Positions 1-8,931 of a stretch of DNA of 64,000 nucleotides are shown here, in pieces; within the stretch, counting starts at the first letter, position 1, and every line of letters starts with the position of its first letter. Source of the DNA: an uncultured Lachnospiraceae bacterium (GTDB taxonomy: Bacteria > Bacillota > Clostridia > Lachnospirales > Lachnospiraceae). Both the position numbers and the translations under genes were made by a program. The DNA lies in assembly GCA_910589265.1 (NCBI GenBank), contig CAJUTQ010000084.1, positions 18,337-82,336 of the forward strand, given 5' to 3'. The notes under the pieces were generated by a model, which had not been told where the DNA came from, ran no database searches, and was given only the letters and a program-made list of their open reading frames with translations.

Positions 1-305
1 TGTATGAAACATCTTTGAAAGCTTCTTGTATTTATTGATTGTAAACCTGAAGAAGCATAATCTTCTTTTACCCACTTTTTAACAAAAGCATTGGATTTAT
101 ATGGCTGATAATACCATGCTGAATTTGGAATTATCTTTTGTACTTCATCCATAAATTCTTTATTCTTTTGATCCATAGGATATTCCATAGTTTTGCCCAC
201 TGGAAGATGATTTCGTTTACAGGATAAAAATGTAATTCCAATAAATGGATGAACATTATTTAGTTTTTTTATGGCAGCCAATATATAGTTTAATGATAGA
301 TACAT
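1..305 (-). CDS. Partial protein beside DNA methyltransferase, possibly a restriction endonuclease (runs off left edge)
   Basis: An open minus-strand frame of about 101 codons starts at an ATG at 305 and has no stop before the window edge, so only the N-terminus is visible. It begins MYLSLNYILAAIKK and is rich in Lys, Asn and aromatic residues. I see no family signature. The start lies 1 base after the methyltransferase stop codon (307-309), so the two are probably translated together. A gene this tightly coupled to an orphan-type m4C methyltransferase is often the cognate type II restriction enzyme. That role is inferred from position only; a methylation specificity or unrelated accessory protein is possible. 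Confidence 0.5.
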   Translation of the reverse strand, partial: MYLSLNYILAAIKKLNNVHPFIGITFLSCKRNHLPVGKTMEYPMDQKNKEFMDEVQKIIPNSAWYYQPYKSNAFVKKWVKEDYASSGLQSINTRSFQRCFI

Positions 306-306
306 A

Positions 307-1173
307 TTATAAATCCTCCAACACCTTTAGCACATATTGACAAAACTTTTGACTTAAATCAATGCCTATAGCATGATAACCATTTTCTAAAGAAACCTTC
401 ATTGTGGTGCCACTGCCTACAAATGGATCCAGCACTGTACCCCCATTTGGGCAGCCAATAGCCAGACAGCGGGAAACTAATTCATCTGGATATGGAGCTG
501 TATTTATCTTTGTTCCCGAAGGACGTGGCATGATCGTCCAAACATCTTCATCCATTTGCTTATCAATAAATGGTTGGCGGTTAAAATAATATTTTCTATC
601 TTTTGCAAACATAAAAATATATTCATAGCTGCGGTGTGGTCTATCTTTCACAGACTCTGGCAGCGCTTTCTCCCTATGCCATATGATAGGAGAACGTAAT
701 ATCCAGTTTCTTTTTGTCATTTCTATTGCTACACGCCAAGGAATACCAATAATAGATTTTCGGCAAAGATTTATACCTAACCCTCCACTTTTATCGACTG
801 GACGTAATCCAAATCGTCGTTTATGACTTTTTTCATCTTTTCCATGAGAGGCGCCTTTTCCTGAGTAATAAGTATCTCCAAGATTTAAAAACAGTAATCC
901 ATCTTTCTTTAAAACTCGATATAATTGATCCATAACTGCGCATAAAACATCAATATATTCATCTACCGTTTCCTCAAGCCCTATTTGACCAGTTTCTCCA
1001 TAATCCCGCAAACTATAATATGGAGGGGATGTAATGATACAATGAACACTTTGGTCATCTAACTGTTGCAATGATTGTGCTGCATCTCCACATAATAATG
1101 TCCATTCATTATTTTTGTATGTGCCTTTCCATTTTTGTATATTGTGATTTAAAAAAATATTTTCTATTATCAT
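307..1173 (-). CDS. DNA methyltransferase, N4-cytosine type (beta class)
   Basis: This is an S-adenosylmethionine-dependent DNA methyltransferase of about 288 residues. The catalytic motif TSPPYY sits near residues 48-53, and the cofactor motif DPFVGSGTT lies near the C-terminus. That order (motif IV before motif I) is typical of the beta class, and SPPY rather than DPPY points to N4-cytosine methylation. The ATG at 1173 is preferred because AGAAGG precedes it by 6 bases. The frame stays open 17 codons further upstream but no ribosome site supports that start. The gene abuts a cut-off downstream gene, so it is likely half of a restriction-modification system. The recognition sequence cannot be read from this. 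Confidence 0.85.
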   Translation of the reverse strand: MIIENIFLNHNIQKWKGTYKNNEWTLLCGDAAQSLQQLDDQSVHCIITSPPYYSLRDYGETGQIGLEETVDEYIDVLCAVMDQLYRVLKKDGLLFLNLGDTYYSGKGASHGKDEKSHKRRFGLRPVDKSGGLGINLCRKSIIGIPWRVAIEMTKRNWILRSPIIWHREKALPESVKDRPHRSYEYIFMFAKDRKYYFNRQPFIDKQMDEDVWTIMPRPSGTKINTAPYPDELVSRCLAIGCPNGGTVLDPFVGSGTTMKVSLENGYHAIGIDLSQKFCQYVLKVLEDL

Positions 1174-1387
1174 AGTATTCCTTCTAAATAACGAACTCTT
1201 ATATTCCATATGAAAGCAATCCATAAGACGAGTATATCAAACCTTTGCATAGGTTTCACATTATGTTGATAGCCCTTGCTATATCTCAATTATACAAAAA
1301 AACTTTCGTGCTTACAATAAAATTCCTATTATCATTCTTTGCTTTCTAATGCTTAGGATAACACATGGTGCATTGGGAAAACCAAAC

Positions 1388-1426
1388 ATCCCCGGAAACC
1401 ATAGCTCTCAGAGCATTTCCGGGGAT
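1388..1426 (-). terminator. Hairpin terminator downstream of the Cys-rich gene
   Basis: A perfect 11-base inverted repeat (ATCCCCGGAAA / TTTCCGGGGAT) brackets a 17-base loop that itself contains a small GCTC/GAGC stem. On the minus strand it follows the stop of the cysteine-rich gene by about 20 bases and is trailed by a T-rich stretch (GTTTGGTTTTCC). It probably ends that transcript. Confidence 0.7.
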
Positions 1427-1445
1427 CAATCCATAATTCTAACCT

Positions 1446-1697
1446 TTATTCTTCAATATCACAGCCGCATGTACCTTTTGGAGGCATTGGCATTACTGGG
1501 CCAGGACCTGGGCCGCCCATTCCCCTTCTTGGCTCCATAAATCCAGGATTACAGCCTCTTTGTCCCTCATGGCCCTTATTCCCTTTGCAGTCATTATCAG
1601 GAATAGGGTCTATGCATCCATTAGTGTGTTCACAGCAGCCGCCTCTTCCATTGTTATTGCAGCACAGTAACAGTAAAATAATCCAACAACAATTCAT
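1446..1697 (-). CDS. Small cysteine- and glycine-rich hypothetical protein (83 aa)
   Basis: The start is well supported by GAAAGGAG 8 bases upstream of the ATG. The protein opens with a short hydrophobic stretch (MNCCWIILLLLCC) that could be a membrane anchor. It continues with a low-complexity region rich in Asn, Gly and Cys, then a Pro/Gly-rich segment (GPGPGPVMPMPP), and ends in CGCDIEE. The paired cysteines (CC, CC, CGC) suggest metal binding or disulphides, but I recognise no family and assign no function. Its own hairpin terminator follows, so it is probably a single-gene transcript. Confidence 0.6.
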   Translation of the reverse strand: MNCCWIILLLLCCNNNGRGGCCEHTNGCIDPIPDNDCKGNKGHEGQRGCNPGFMEPRRGMGGPGPGPVMPMPPKGTCGCDIEE

Positions 1698-1752
1698 ATT
1701 TACAACTCCTTTCGTTACTTTAATATATTCAAAGGAGTTTCTTTGGTGTATT

Positions 1753-2304
1753 TTATCTGTAAAAATGTTTATTTTTCACAATACGATATTTAATGTAACG
1801 AAAGGTTTTCTTTTCTCCTTCCTTTGCCAGCATTTTCAAAAGTCCTTCCAATAGTTTTCTGGAATCTTCATGTATCATCATATGCTTTTTTCCCCCATTA
1901 TAATAATCCAAAGGGCTTTGATCTGTGTAATTTTCCCCATTATATATTTTAGAGGCTGCCACACGGTCTACAAACATCTCTACGATATACCGCACTGGAA
2001 TAGGGGCTGGAAACATGCCTCTACCTTCTGTAGCTGCATAATCTATCCAATATTCATAATGATGTTTATTTCGTCCTTTATGGTGAAGCCATGCCCTGGA
2101 AAATCCAAGGGCCTCCCTCTCGCTATTGCATGGGCTTCGAAAGCCTTGGTAATACAAGGCCCCTGGAATAAATTCCGTGGGACTATATTTGGATAAGTCG
2201 TGAAGCAGCCCCTGCTTATACATTCCAAGCTTGAAGCACCCCTTTAACACCATCCATTTATGACGGGTAATTGTCTTCAAATGTCTCCATGCCTGAATTT
2301 TCAT
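1753..2304 (-). CDS. DUF5662 family protein
   Basis: A soluble protein of about 183 residues resembling the DUF5662 family. The diagnostic features are an N-terminal helix-rich segment (HLKTITRHKWMVLKG), an HD pair in LLHDLSKYSPTEF, and the later WLHHKGRNKHHYEYW stretch rich in His, reminiscent of HD-type metal sites. No biochemical role is established that I can name. The ATG at 2304 is chosen because GGATGG lies 8 bases before it; an in-frame ATG at 2316 directly abuts the GAGAGG and is less likely. The gene is read in the same direction as its neighbours, with about 50 bases to the TraX-like gene upstream. Confidence 0.7.
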   Translation of the reverse strand: MKIQAWRHLKTITRHKWMVLKGCFKLGMYKQGLLHDLSKYSPTEFIPGALYYQGFRSPCNSEREALGFSRAWLHHKGRNKHHYEYWIDYAATEGRGMFPAPIPVRYIVEMFVDRVAASKIYNGENYTDQSPLDYYNGGKKHMMIHEDSRKLLEGLLKMLAKEGEKKTFRYIKYRIVKNKHFYR

Positions 2305-2355
2305 ATTGAAATCCATCCTCTCTATCTATTTTTATGCCTGCCTCTTTCTCCTTTT

Positions 2356-3060
2356 TCATAATTTACTTACTATAAGCAAAAGAAGGAGATGAGCTGGATA
2401 AAAAATATAAAAACCATATTGAAATTTTTTACACCCAGGTTTTCCATTATATAAGCTTATAGGAATCATGGCAAAGCTGGCAAAATATTGTATAGGGTTC
2501 GAATTTAACAAGCTTAAAGCGACTGTAGCTCCTGCCTTTTTTAGAAGAGAGTCTCGAAAGTAATAGAAAAATACAATATGTAAAATTCCCCAGTAGCTAT
2601 AGCTAACCCGAAACAGCCAGGCTATCCCCATGGCAGCTCCAATACATCCCCACTGGACTTCTCCCCTGACTGTTCTCTCCAATACAGTCATTAATAAAAG
2701 GCCTATGAGTAAGGTAAAGAAAATATTCTGCCGTTCTGGAAAGAAAAGACTCCCATAAAGGACCAAATTATAAGGAAGCTCAGAAATTATTCCTAAAACA
2801 AGAAGTCGAAGACCATATTTCATCCTGCTTTTTGTATGATAAAAGCCTTCCACAAGAAGGAAGCAATAGATTGGAAAGGATATTCGTCCAATACAAAGAA
2901 AGATCCATTGATCTGGGAACAAAATCCTTCCCCCATGATCACACAGCATGGTGATCATGGCAATCCATCTTAAGTGAAAGCTGGTGAGTCTTTGAATTCT
3001 TAGTCTCCCTCTCCCCTCCTCAAAGGTAACTCCTTCTCTTCTTTCCTTTCTCCCACTCAT
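2356..3060 (-). CDS. TraX family membrane protein
   Basis: An integral membrane protein of 234 residues with about seven hydrophobic helices. The family hallmarks are a helix with MITMLCDH near residue 35, then RISFPIYCFLLVEGF and LPYNLVLYGS, as in TraX-like proteins. TraX acetylates pilin in F plasmids. In Firmicutes the chromosomal copies are probably acyltransferases for a surface substrate, but the substrate is unknown. GGGAG lies 7 bases before the start. The start is only a few bases after the GH13-like gene's stop, so the two form one transcript, perhaps a cell-surface glycan module. Confidence 0.75.
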   Translation of the reverse strand: MSGRKERREGVTFEEGRGRLRIQRLTSFHLRWIAMITMLCDHGGRILFPDQWIFLCIGRISFPIYCFLLVEGFYHTKSRMKYGLRLLVLGIISELPYNLVLYGSLFFPERQNIFFTLLIGLLLMTVLERTVRGEVQWGCIGAAMGIAWLFRVSYSYWGILHIVFFYYFRDSLLKKAGATVALSLLNSNPIQYFASFAMIPISLYNGKPGCKKFQYGFYIFYPAHLLLLLIVSKL

Positions 3061-3063
3061 CTT

Positions 3064-4962
3064 CTATCTCCCAATTAATACCATAACAGTCCTTTGAGGA
3101 ACTTCTAGAAGAGATTGGTTTTTAAGAAGTATTTCCTCCCCCTTTTTCCTCACATAATTGCCTGTTTCGTCATCTGTATTTACACATAAATGCCACTTTC
3201 TGTCTCTTGGAAGTTTGGGCAGCGCCAAACTGTTTTTATTCCAGTGAAAATTGTAAGCTACATAGAAAAAATCTTCCCTTTCTTTTCCATCAGCTCCTTC
3301 TTTCATTTTTCCACTATACATAATTCCAATATACCGGTCATATTCCCTAAACTTAGCAAACCATGCAGCCTCACTGTGATAAGACACATCAGGAAAACCT
3401 TTTTGGGCAGATTCAAACATTTCCATTTCTCTCTTTGTATGCAAAATAGGATGTTCTCTTCGCAGCTCAATCATCTGTTTCATAAACTGATAAATATCTC
3501 TGTTGGATTCCATTAACCTCCAATTCAGCCAAGATATCTCATTGTCTTGACAATAAGGATTATTATTTCCCTTTTGGGAATTGCCAAACTCGTCCCCACT
3601 TACAATAAGAGGAGTGCCCTGACTTAACATTAAAATAGAAATGCCATTTCGTATTTGTTTTTTCCGCAATTTTAAAATAGATTTTTTCTTTGTCTTACCT
3701 TCTACGCCGCAGTTCCAGCTTGCATTGTAATCCCTTCCGTCTCTGTTGCCCTCTAAATTCGCCTCGTTGTGTTTGTATATATAAGATACCATATCCATGA
3801 ATGTAAATGTGTTGTAATTTGTTAAATAATTAATGACTCCTGCTTTCTCATAGTTTTTCCTAGTCTGTCTGACAAAATTTTTAAGCTGATCCTCATCTCC
3901 CTTTAACATTTTGCGCATATCATACATATATGCATCATTGTACTCTGCCAGATTACGATAAATAGGAGTCTCCCCTTTATAAATTTCTTCCATAGGAAAT
4001 CCCTCATACAGGATCTTTGTTCTGCTCAAAAGGGGGTCTGTTGCCAGTGCTTTTAAAGGTATGTCCCCTCCTGTAAAATGTACCCCATCAATATGGTATT
4101 CTAATACCCAGTACTTCATTACATCTAGAATATAATATTCCATCATTTTTTCTGAAAAATAAAATTGTAGAATTACTTCAATCTTATTTTTATGCAATTC
4201 CTTTATCATATCTTTCAGCTCTTTTATAGAATCTCTTCTCCCATAAGATGCCTTGGGAGCAAAATAATATCCTGGAACAAATCCCCAGTAATTCATGGAA
4301 GGAAGGTTATTTTCCATTGGATCTTCCTCTAAAAATTCCAGTATTTTTTTGTCTTTTACTTCCTTCTTTTCCTGATCCATGATTTCTTCAAATTCATATA
4401 TAGGCATGAGCTCCACTTGATGAATACCCAAATCTTTCAAGTGGGGTATTTTTTCTATTACTCCTAAAAAAGTACCCTTGTTTTCACATTTTGATGAGGC
4501 ATGTCTGCTAAACCCCCTTATATGCATTAAATACATAAGACTCTCTTCGTAAGAAAGGCTAAGGGGCTCGTCTCCTTCCCAATCATAAGATTCAAAATAA
4601 AAGGCTCCCCTTAAGAAATTTCTTCCTTCCTCTTTGTCAGCTCCTCTGCCCCACACCTCATTGCCAGCTATTTTCTTTGCATATGGATCCACAAAAATAT
4701 GATCCTTTGTATAAAAATTATAGTGGAACTTCTCATATGAAAAGTCCTCTATGAAGACACAATAAATATCTCCCCTACGAAACTCCTTTGGAAAAGGAAT
4801 CTTTCCATGGAGCCTTCCAGACTTTTTCTCATATAAGAGCATACCACTCTCCTCTTCCCCTTTCATGGAAACAGCAATATTTATTCCCCTTTCTCTCTTA
4901 CTCATTCCAAGAGGATAGGGCGCTCCCTTTTTCAGTTTCCATTTTCTATTTTTACTTTCCAT
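3064..4962 (-). CDS. GlgX/isoamylase-like GH13 protein with lost catalytic residues
   Basis: About 632 residues with clear glycogen-debranching (GH13) architecture. It keeps family landmarks such as VELMPIYEF, NYWGFVPGYYFAP, KHNEAN..GNRDG...SWNCGVEG and SQGTPLIVSGDEFGNSQKGNNNPYCQDNEISWLNW. The active site is degenerate: the region I DxxxNH is replaced within ILQFYFSEK; the region II nucleophile Asp is Thr in GVHFT (about residue 297); and the region IV His-Asp pair is Tyr-Asn in NYLTNYNTFTF (about 383). Only a candidate acid/base Glu remains (ILYEGFP). It is therefore probably a glycan-binding or regulatory pseudoenzyme. AAGGAG supports the ATG at 4962 over the one at 4986. Confidence 0.8.
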   Translation of the reverse strand: MESKNRKWKLKKGAPYPLGMSKRERGINIAVSMKGEEESGMLLYEKKSGRLHGKIPFPKEFRRGDIYCVFIEDFSYEKFHYNFYTKDHIFVDPYAKKIAGNEVWGRGADKEEGRNFLRGAFYFESYDWEGDEPLSLSYEESLMYLMHIRGFSRHASSKCENKGTFLGVIEKIPHLKDLGIHQVELMPIYEFEEIMDQEKKEVKDKKILEFLEEDPMENNLPSMNYWGFVPGYYFAPKASYGRRDSIKELKDMIKELHKNKIEVILQFYFSEKMMEYYILDVMKYWVLEYHIDGVHFTGGDIPLKALATDPLLSRTKILYEGFPMEEIYKGETPIYRNLAEYNDAYMYDMRKMLKGDEDQLKNFVRQTRKNYEKAGVINYLTNYNTFTFMDMVSYIYKHNEANLEGNRDGRDYNASWNCGVEGKTKKKSILKLRKKQIRNGISILMLSQGTPLIVSGDEFGNSQKGNNNPYCQDNEISWLNWRLMESNRDIYQFMKQMIELRREHPILHTKREMEMFESAQKGFPDVSYHSEAAWFAKFREYDRYIGIMYSGKMKEGADGKEREDFFYVAYNFHWNKNSLALPKLPRDRKWHLCVNTDDETGNYVRKKGEEILLKNQSLLEVPQRTVMVLIGR

Positions 4963-5107
4963 AATGCTCCTTCTTCGATGTCTCATTTCGTGTCATCACT
5001 TTTTGTTTTCCGTCTAATACTTTTATTTTAACATATTTTTTCGAATTATGAATAAATTTTTCGAAAATCACCAGCATAAATTTGTATTCCTTTTCTAAAA
5101 CCTATGG

Positions 5108-5113
5108 TATAAT
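5108..5113 (+). promoter_or_regulatory. Extended -10 promoter for the DUF1292 gene
   Basis: A TATAAT preceded by TGG gives an extended -10 element (TATGGTATAAT). It lies about 77 bases before the start codon. The -35 region is poor (TTGTAT at a 20-base distance), which is usual for extended -10 promoters. A short GCCTGC/GCGGGC hairpin sits in the leader at about 5160-5176, just before the ribosome site. Confidence 0.6.
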
Positions 5114-5189
5114 GAAAGATATCGTTGCAAAGAAATTATATAAATTAATTGTTTTGTAAGCCTGCTAAAGCGGGCAGATAGGAGTAAGT

Positions 5190-5540
5190 ATGAATAAAAA
5201 AGAGGACAGCTGTTCATGGGGATCCGCCCCTCTAGAAGCTGAAGAAGAAATGACCGTTACATTAGAATTAGATGACGGTTCAGAAGTCACTTGTTCTATT
5301 ATTACCATTCTTTCTGTTGGCAGTCAAGACTATATTGTTTTACTTCCCCTGGATGAACATGGAGAAAATGAGGATGGGGAGGTATGGTTTTACCGTTATT
5401 TTGAAAATATGGAGGATGTTCATGTCGATCCTGAACTAGGATATATTGAAGACGACGAAGAATACGAGGCTGTAGCTGAAGCCTTTGATGAATATTTAGA
5501 TAATGTAGAATTTGACGAGCTTATCGCAAAAGAAGAGTAA
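5190..5540 (+). CDS. DUF1292 family acidic protein
   Basis: A 116-residue, strongly acidic protein. The DUF1292 core is visible as MTVTLELDDGSEVTCSIITIL followed by YIVLLPLD and a DGEVWFYRY strand. The C-terminal third is almost all Asp/Glu (YIEDDEEYEAVAEAFDEYLD). These proteins are widespread in Firmicutes and are often near mre/yrz genes, but their role is unknown. AGGAG precedes the ATG by 6 bases. It is the only plus-strand gene in this stretch, with its own extended -10 promoter and a shared terminator behind it. Confidence 0.85.
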   Translation: MNKKEDSCSWGSAPLEAEEEMTVTLELDDGSEVTCSIITILSVGSQDYIVLLPLDEHGENEDGEVWFYRYFENMEDVHVDPELGYIEDDEEYEAVAEAFDEYLDNVEFDELIAKEE

Positions 5541-5551
5541 GAAACCTAAAG

Positions 5552-5598
5552 ATTGCCGCAAAAGAAGTTTTTTAGCTTGTGGCAATTTTTTATTTTTC
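5552..5598. terminator. Bidirectional terminator between convergent genes
   Basis: A 10-base stem (ATTGCCGCAA / TTGTGGCAAT, one G-U pair) with a short loop is followed on the plus strand by a T-run. It lies between the convergent DUF1292 and helicase genes and overlaps the last bases of the helicase gene. Confidence 0.75.
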
Positions 5599-7425
5599 CT
5601 CTCTTTCTTCCAATTCTTTTACAAATCTGGAAGCCTGATGTAAGGGACCGTTTTTTTCTTTTATATATGCAATATATAGTCTTTCCTTTGCCCTTGTCAT
5701 GGCCACATAAAACATTCTACGCTCCTCTTCCATTTCTTCTGGCATTTTCGCTTTTTTGTGAGGTGTAATCCCCTCATTGGCATCTGGAAGTATAACAAAG
5801 GGAAACTCTAAGCCTTTGGAACCATGCATTGTGAGAAAGACAACGGCCTCTGCTTTATTCTCCTTTTTCTCCCTCTGCCTTTTTAAGCTCTCCCCATACT
5901 GAAGGATTCCCCTCTTCCATTGTTCCCATGTGGGAAAAGCCTTTGCCCTCTCTTTGATTTCCTGGAATACTTCCAGAAACGCGTCTGGCTTTTGGTTCCT
6001 TGAAAAAGCATATTCCTTTAAATAATTTTCGTATTCCACTCCCTTTCCAATATAATTCACCGCTGCAAAAGGAGGCATCTTACCAATCATATCCAAATCA
6101 TAGGCCAGTTTGTCAAAACGCTCCATTACATACTCTTTCTCTTCATAATATTTTTTTAAATCCTCCAAGTCAAAGTAAGGCCCATCCAAAATGCTGCGGC
6201 TTATGTATCGCTTTGGCTTATTGAGCACTCTTAACAAATCCTTCCTTTCCTTGCTGCCCGCTCCCAAAGTCATATAGGCAAAAATATCCTTTGCCACAAA
6301 ATGTTCATAAATATTGGAAACCTTCTCCTTCATGAGAAAAGGAATTCTTCTCTCAGCCAACCGCTCACAAAGCTGTCCACTTGTCATGAGTGTTCTAAAG
6401 AGAACAGCTATATCAGAATATTTTCCTCCCTCTTTTTTATAGTTTTCTATCATATTGGCCAATTCCTCATGTTCTTCCAACCTATCCTCAAACTCTTGAA
6501 TTTCTATTTCCCTTCCTTTTTCTTTTACTGCCTGAAAATTTTTAGGGAAGCGGTTTTTATTATGGACAATGACTTTTAAAGCCCCTTCAACAATACATGA
6601 CTGGGAACGATAATTATATTCTAGGGATATTTGTTTTACGTTCTTATAATATTTTGGGAAAGAAAGCATAATTTCTGGACTGGATCCTCGAAATCCATAT
6701 ATGGACTGGTCGTCGTCTCCTACGATAAAAAGATTATCCTCTGGTTTCGCCAGCATGGAAATGACTTGAAACTGGACAGGGTTTATATCTTGAAACTCGT
6801 CAATCAAAATAAAAGAAAATTTATTTTGCCAAAGGGAAAGGATATCTTTCCTTTTTGTAAAAAGTTCCTGACAATGAAGAAGCATATCGTCAAAATCCAG
6901 CTTCCTCATTGCCCTTAGTTTCTTCTCATACTTATCATATATTTCATCAAAAAGCTGTTTTTCCATTGAAACTGCCTTGTATTCCTCCTGAGTTTTTCCT
7001 GAGTTTTTAAAACAGCTTATTTCTGCCATGAATTTTTGTGCCCATTCTTCTGCATCTTCTCCTTCAAAATCGTGAAACTGTATCAGCTCCCGAAATATCT
7101 GACTTTTTTCATCTTCTGCTAAAATATCCTCTCTGCTATAATGATAAGCATGTTTTAGAATCTGAAAAAATACAGCATGAAAGGTTCCAAATGTCACTGG
7201 CCCATAAGCTCCTTCCATGGCTTGTAAAAATCTTTCCTTCATCTCAAGGGCAGCCGCCTTTGTAAAGGTAATGACTAAAATATTCTCTGGACTTACATGA
7301 TACTTGGTAATTAAATTTTGTATTCTCTTTGTAATCACGTAAGTCTTCCCTGAGCCAGGGGGTGCAACGACCATACAAGGGCCTTTAAAATGGCAAATCG
7401 CTTCTTCCTGTTTTTGATTGTTCAA
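5590..7425 (-). CDS. UvrD/PcrA-type superfamily 1 ATP-dependent DNA helicase
   Basis: A 611-residue 3'-5' DNA helicase of the UvrD/Rep group, probably acting in repair or replication restart. Motifs in order are Walker A APPGSGKT (residues 21-28), motif Ia ITFTKAAA, Walker B LIDEFQDINPVQ, motif III VGDDDQSIYGFRG, motif V LTMHGSKGLEF and motif VI FYVAMTRAKERL. It is about 100 residues shorter than PcrA, mainly in the C-terminal extension. The start is a TTG whose bases overlap the gltX stop (TTGA), with AAAGGAG 8 bases upstream. It is the last gene of the run from the ABC exporter through gltX. Confidence 0.9.
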   Translation of the reverse strand: MNNQKQEEAICHFKGPCMVVAPPGSGKTYVITKRIQNLITKYHVSPENILVITFTKAAALEMKERFLQAMEGAYGPVTFGTFHAVFFQILKHAYHYSREDILAEDEKSQIFRELIQFHDFEGEDAEEWAQKFMAEISCFKNSGKTQEEYKAVSMEKQLFDEIYDKYEKKLRAMRKLDFDDMLLHCQELFTKRKDILSLWQNKFSFILIDEFQDINPVQFQVISMLAKPEDNLFIVGDDDQSIYGFRGSSPEIMLSFPKYYKNVKQISLEYNYRSQSCIVEGALKVIVHNKNRFPKNFQAVKEKGREIEIQEFEDRLEEHEELANMIENYKKEGGKYSDIAVLFRTLMTSGQLCERLAERRIPFLMKEKVSNIYEHFVAKDIFAYMTLGAGSKERKDLLRVLNKPKRYISRSILDGPYFDLEDLKKYYEEKEYVMERFDKLAYDLDMIGKMPPFAAVNYIGKGVEYENYLKEYAFSRNQKPDAFLEVFQEIKERAKAFPTWEQWKRGILQYGESLKRQREKKENKAEAVVFLTMHGSKGLEFPFVILPDANEGITPHKKAKMPEEMEEERRMFYVAMTRAKERLYIAYIKEKNGPLHQASRFVKELEEREEK

Positions 7426-8891
7426 TAAGCAGACTCCTTTCCTTCTAATAATTGGATTCCTTTACCTATTCTTTTTAAGGACTCTTCCTTTCCAAGAATC
7501 TCCATAATTTCCGTTGCTCCTCCTGCTGTTACCTGTTTACCAGAAACAGCCGTTCTTACTGGCCACATTACATAGCCATTTTTACATCCTTTTTTCTCCA
7601 CATAAGAAGAGAGCAACGCATACAAGGAATCATTGCTGTAATCTTCCTCTTCCTCTAAAAGAGGCTTTAACTCCCTTAACACTTCCAAGGATGTCTCTTC
7701 ATTTGTCTTCATCTTTTTATGCACGTACATACTAGGGTTATAGGAGGGCAATTGTTGAAAAAAGTCAATTTGCTCCTTTATATCAGGAAGAATCTCAATG
7801 CGGGATTTTACCAAGGCAGCTATTTTTCTTGTGTCACATTTTGTCACAACAGCCTTTATATAAGGTTCTGCTATACAATAAAAATCATCCATATCCATGG
7901 CTTTTAAATATTCCCCATTCATCCATTTCAGCTTTGTATAATCAAAAACAGCCGGGGATTTACTTATGTGATGGTAATCAAATTCCTTTATAAGCTCTTC
8001 TAAAGAAAATATTTCCTTATTGTTATTTGGACTCCATCCTAAAAGAGCTACAAAGTTTACAACAGCCTCTGTTAAAAAACCTTGCTCTATTAAATCTTCA
8101 TAAGAAGCATGTCCAGAACGCTTGCTTAATTTCTTATGTTCTTCGTCAGTAATTAAGGGACAGTGGACATAAATGGGCACTTCCCACCCAAATGCTTCAT
8201 ATAAGCGATTGTACTTTGGGGAGGAGGATAAATATTCGTTTCCCCGTACAACATGGGTAATGCCCATGAGATGATCATCTACAACATTGGCAAAATTATA
8301 CGTAGGATAACCATCCGACTTTATTAAAATCATATCGTCTAATTCTGTATTATCTACTGTTATGTCCCCGTATATCTCGTCATGAAAAGTTGTTGACCCC
8401 TCCCTTGGATTGTTCTGTCTTATTACATAGGGCTTCCCTTTTTCCAAATTGTCCTTCACTTCCTCTTTGGACAAAGAAAGACAATGCTTATCGTAAAGGG
8501 CAATCTCCTTGTCTTCTCCTTCCACCTTTTCCTTTAAACTTCCAAGACGCTCCTTGTCGCAGAAGCAATAATAAGCTTCTCCTTTTTCAATAAGCTTTTT
8601 GGCATATTCTAGGTAAATTCCTTTCCTCTGGCGTTCGCTTTGCACATAAGGACCAAAACCCTTGTCCTTATTAGGACCCTCATCATGAATCAGTCCTGTT
8701 TTCTCCAATGTGCGGTATATAATGTCTACCGCTCCCTCAAGAAATCTTTCCTGGTCTGTATCCTCAATTCTAAGGAGGAAGTCTCCTCCCTCATGTTTTG
8801 CAATTAAATAAGCGTATAAGGCTGTTCTTAAATTTCCTACATGCATCCTCCCTGTTGGGCTTGGCGCAAACCTTGTTCTAACTTTACTCAC
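7422..8891 (-). CDS. gltX: Glutamyl-tRNA synthetase
   Basis: Cytosolic class I aminoacyl-tRNA synthetase charging tRNA-Glu (and in many Firmicutes also tRNA-Gln). The catalytic nucleotide-binding motif appears as FAPSPTGRMHVGN close to the N-terminus (HIGH variant), and the second signature is KLSKRSG. The protein is about 489 residues, normal for bacterial GltX. I place the start at the GTG at 8891 because AAAGGAG lies 8 bases before it and the protein then begins VSKVRTRFAPSPTG. An ATG 8 codons upstream has no ribosome site. It overlaps the helicase start, and feoB lies about 40 bases upstream. Confidence 0.95.
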   Translation of the reverse strand: MSKVRTRFAPSPTGRMHVGNLRTALYAYLIAKHEGGDFLLRIEDTDQERFLEGAVDIIYRTLEKTGLIHDEGPNKDKGFGPYVQSERQRKGIYLEYAKKLIEKGEAYYCFCDKERLGSLKEKVEGEDKEIALYDKHCLSLSKEEVKDNLEKGKPYVIRQNNPREGSTTFHDEIYGDITVDNTELDDMILIKSDGYPTYNFANVVDDHLMGITHVVRGNEYLSSSPKYNRLYEAFGWEVPIYVHCPLITDEEHKKLSKRSGHASYEDLIEQGFLTEAVVNFVALLGWSPNNNKEIFSLEELIKEFDYHHISKSPAVFDYTKLKWMNGEYLKAMDMDDFYCIAEPYIKAVVTKCDTRKIAALVKSRIEILPDIKEQIDFFQQLPSYNPSMYVHKKMKTNEETSLEVLRELKPLLEEEEDYSNDSLYALLSSYVEKKGCKNGYVMWPVRTAVSGKQVTAGGATEIMEILGKEESLKRIGKGIQLLEGKESAY

Positions 8892-8931
8892 TTTTCTTTC
8901 TCCTTTATCTCTCATTAACTATCGTATCCTT

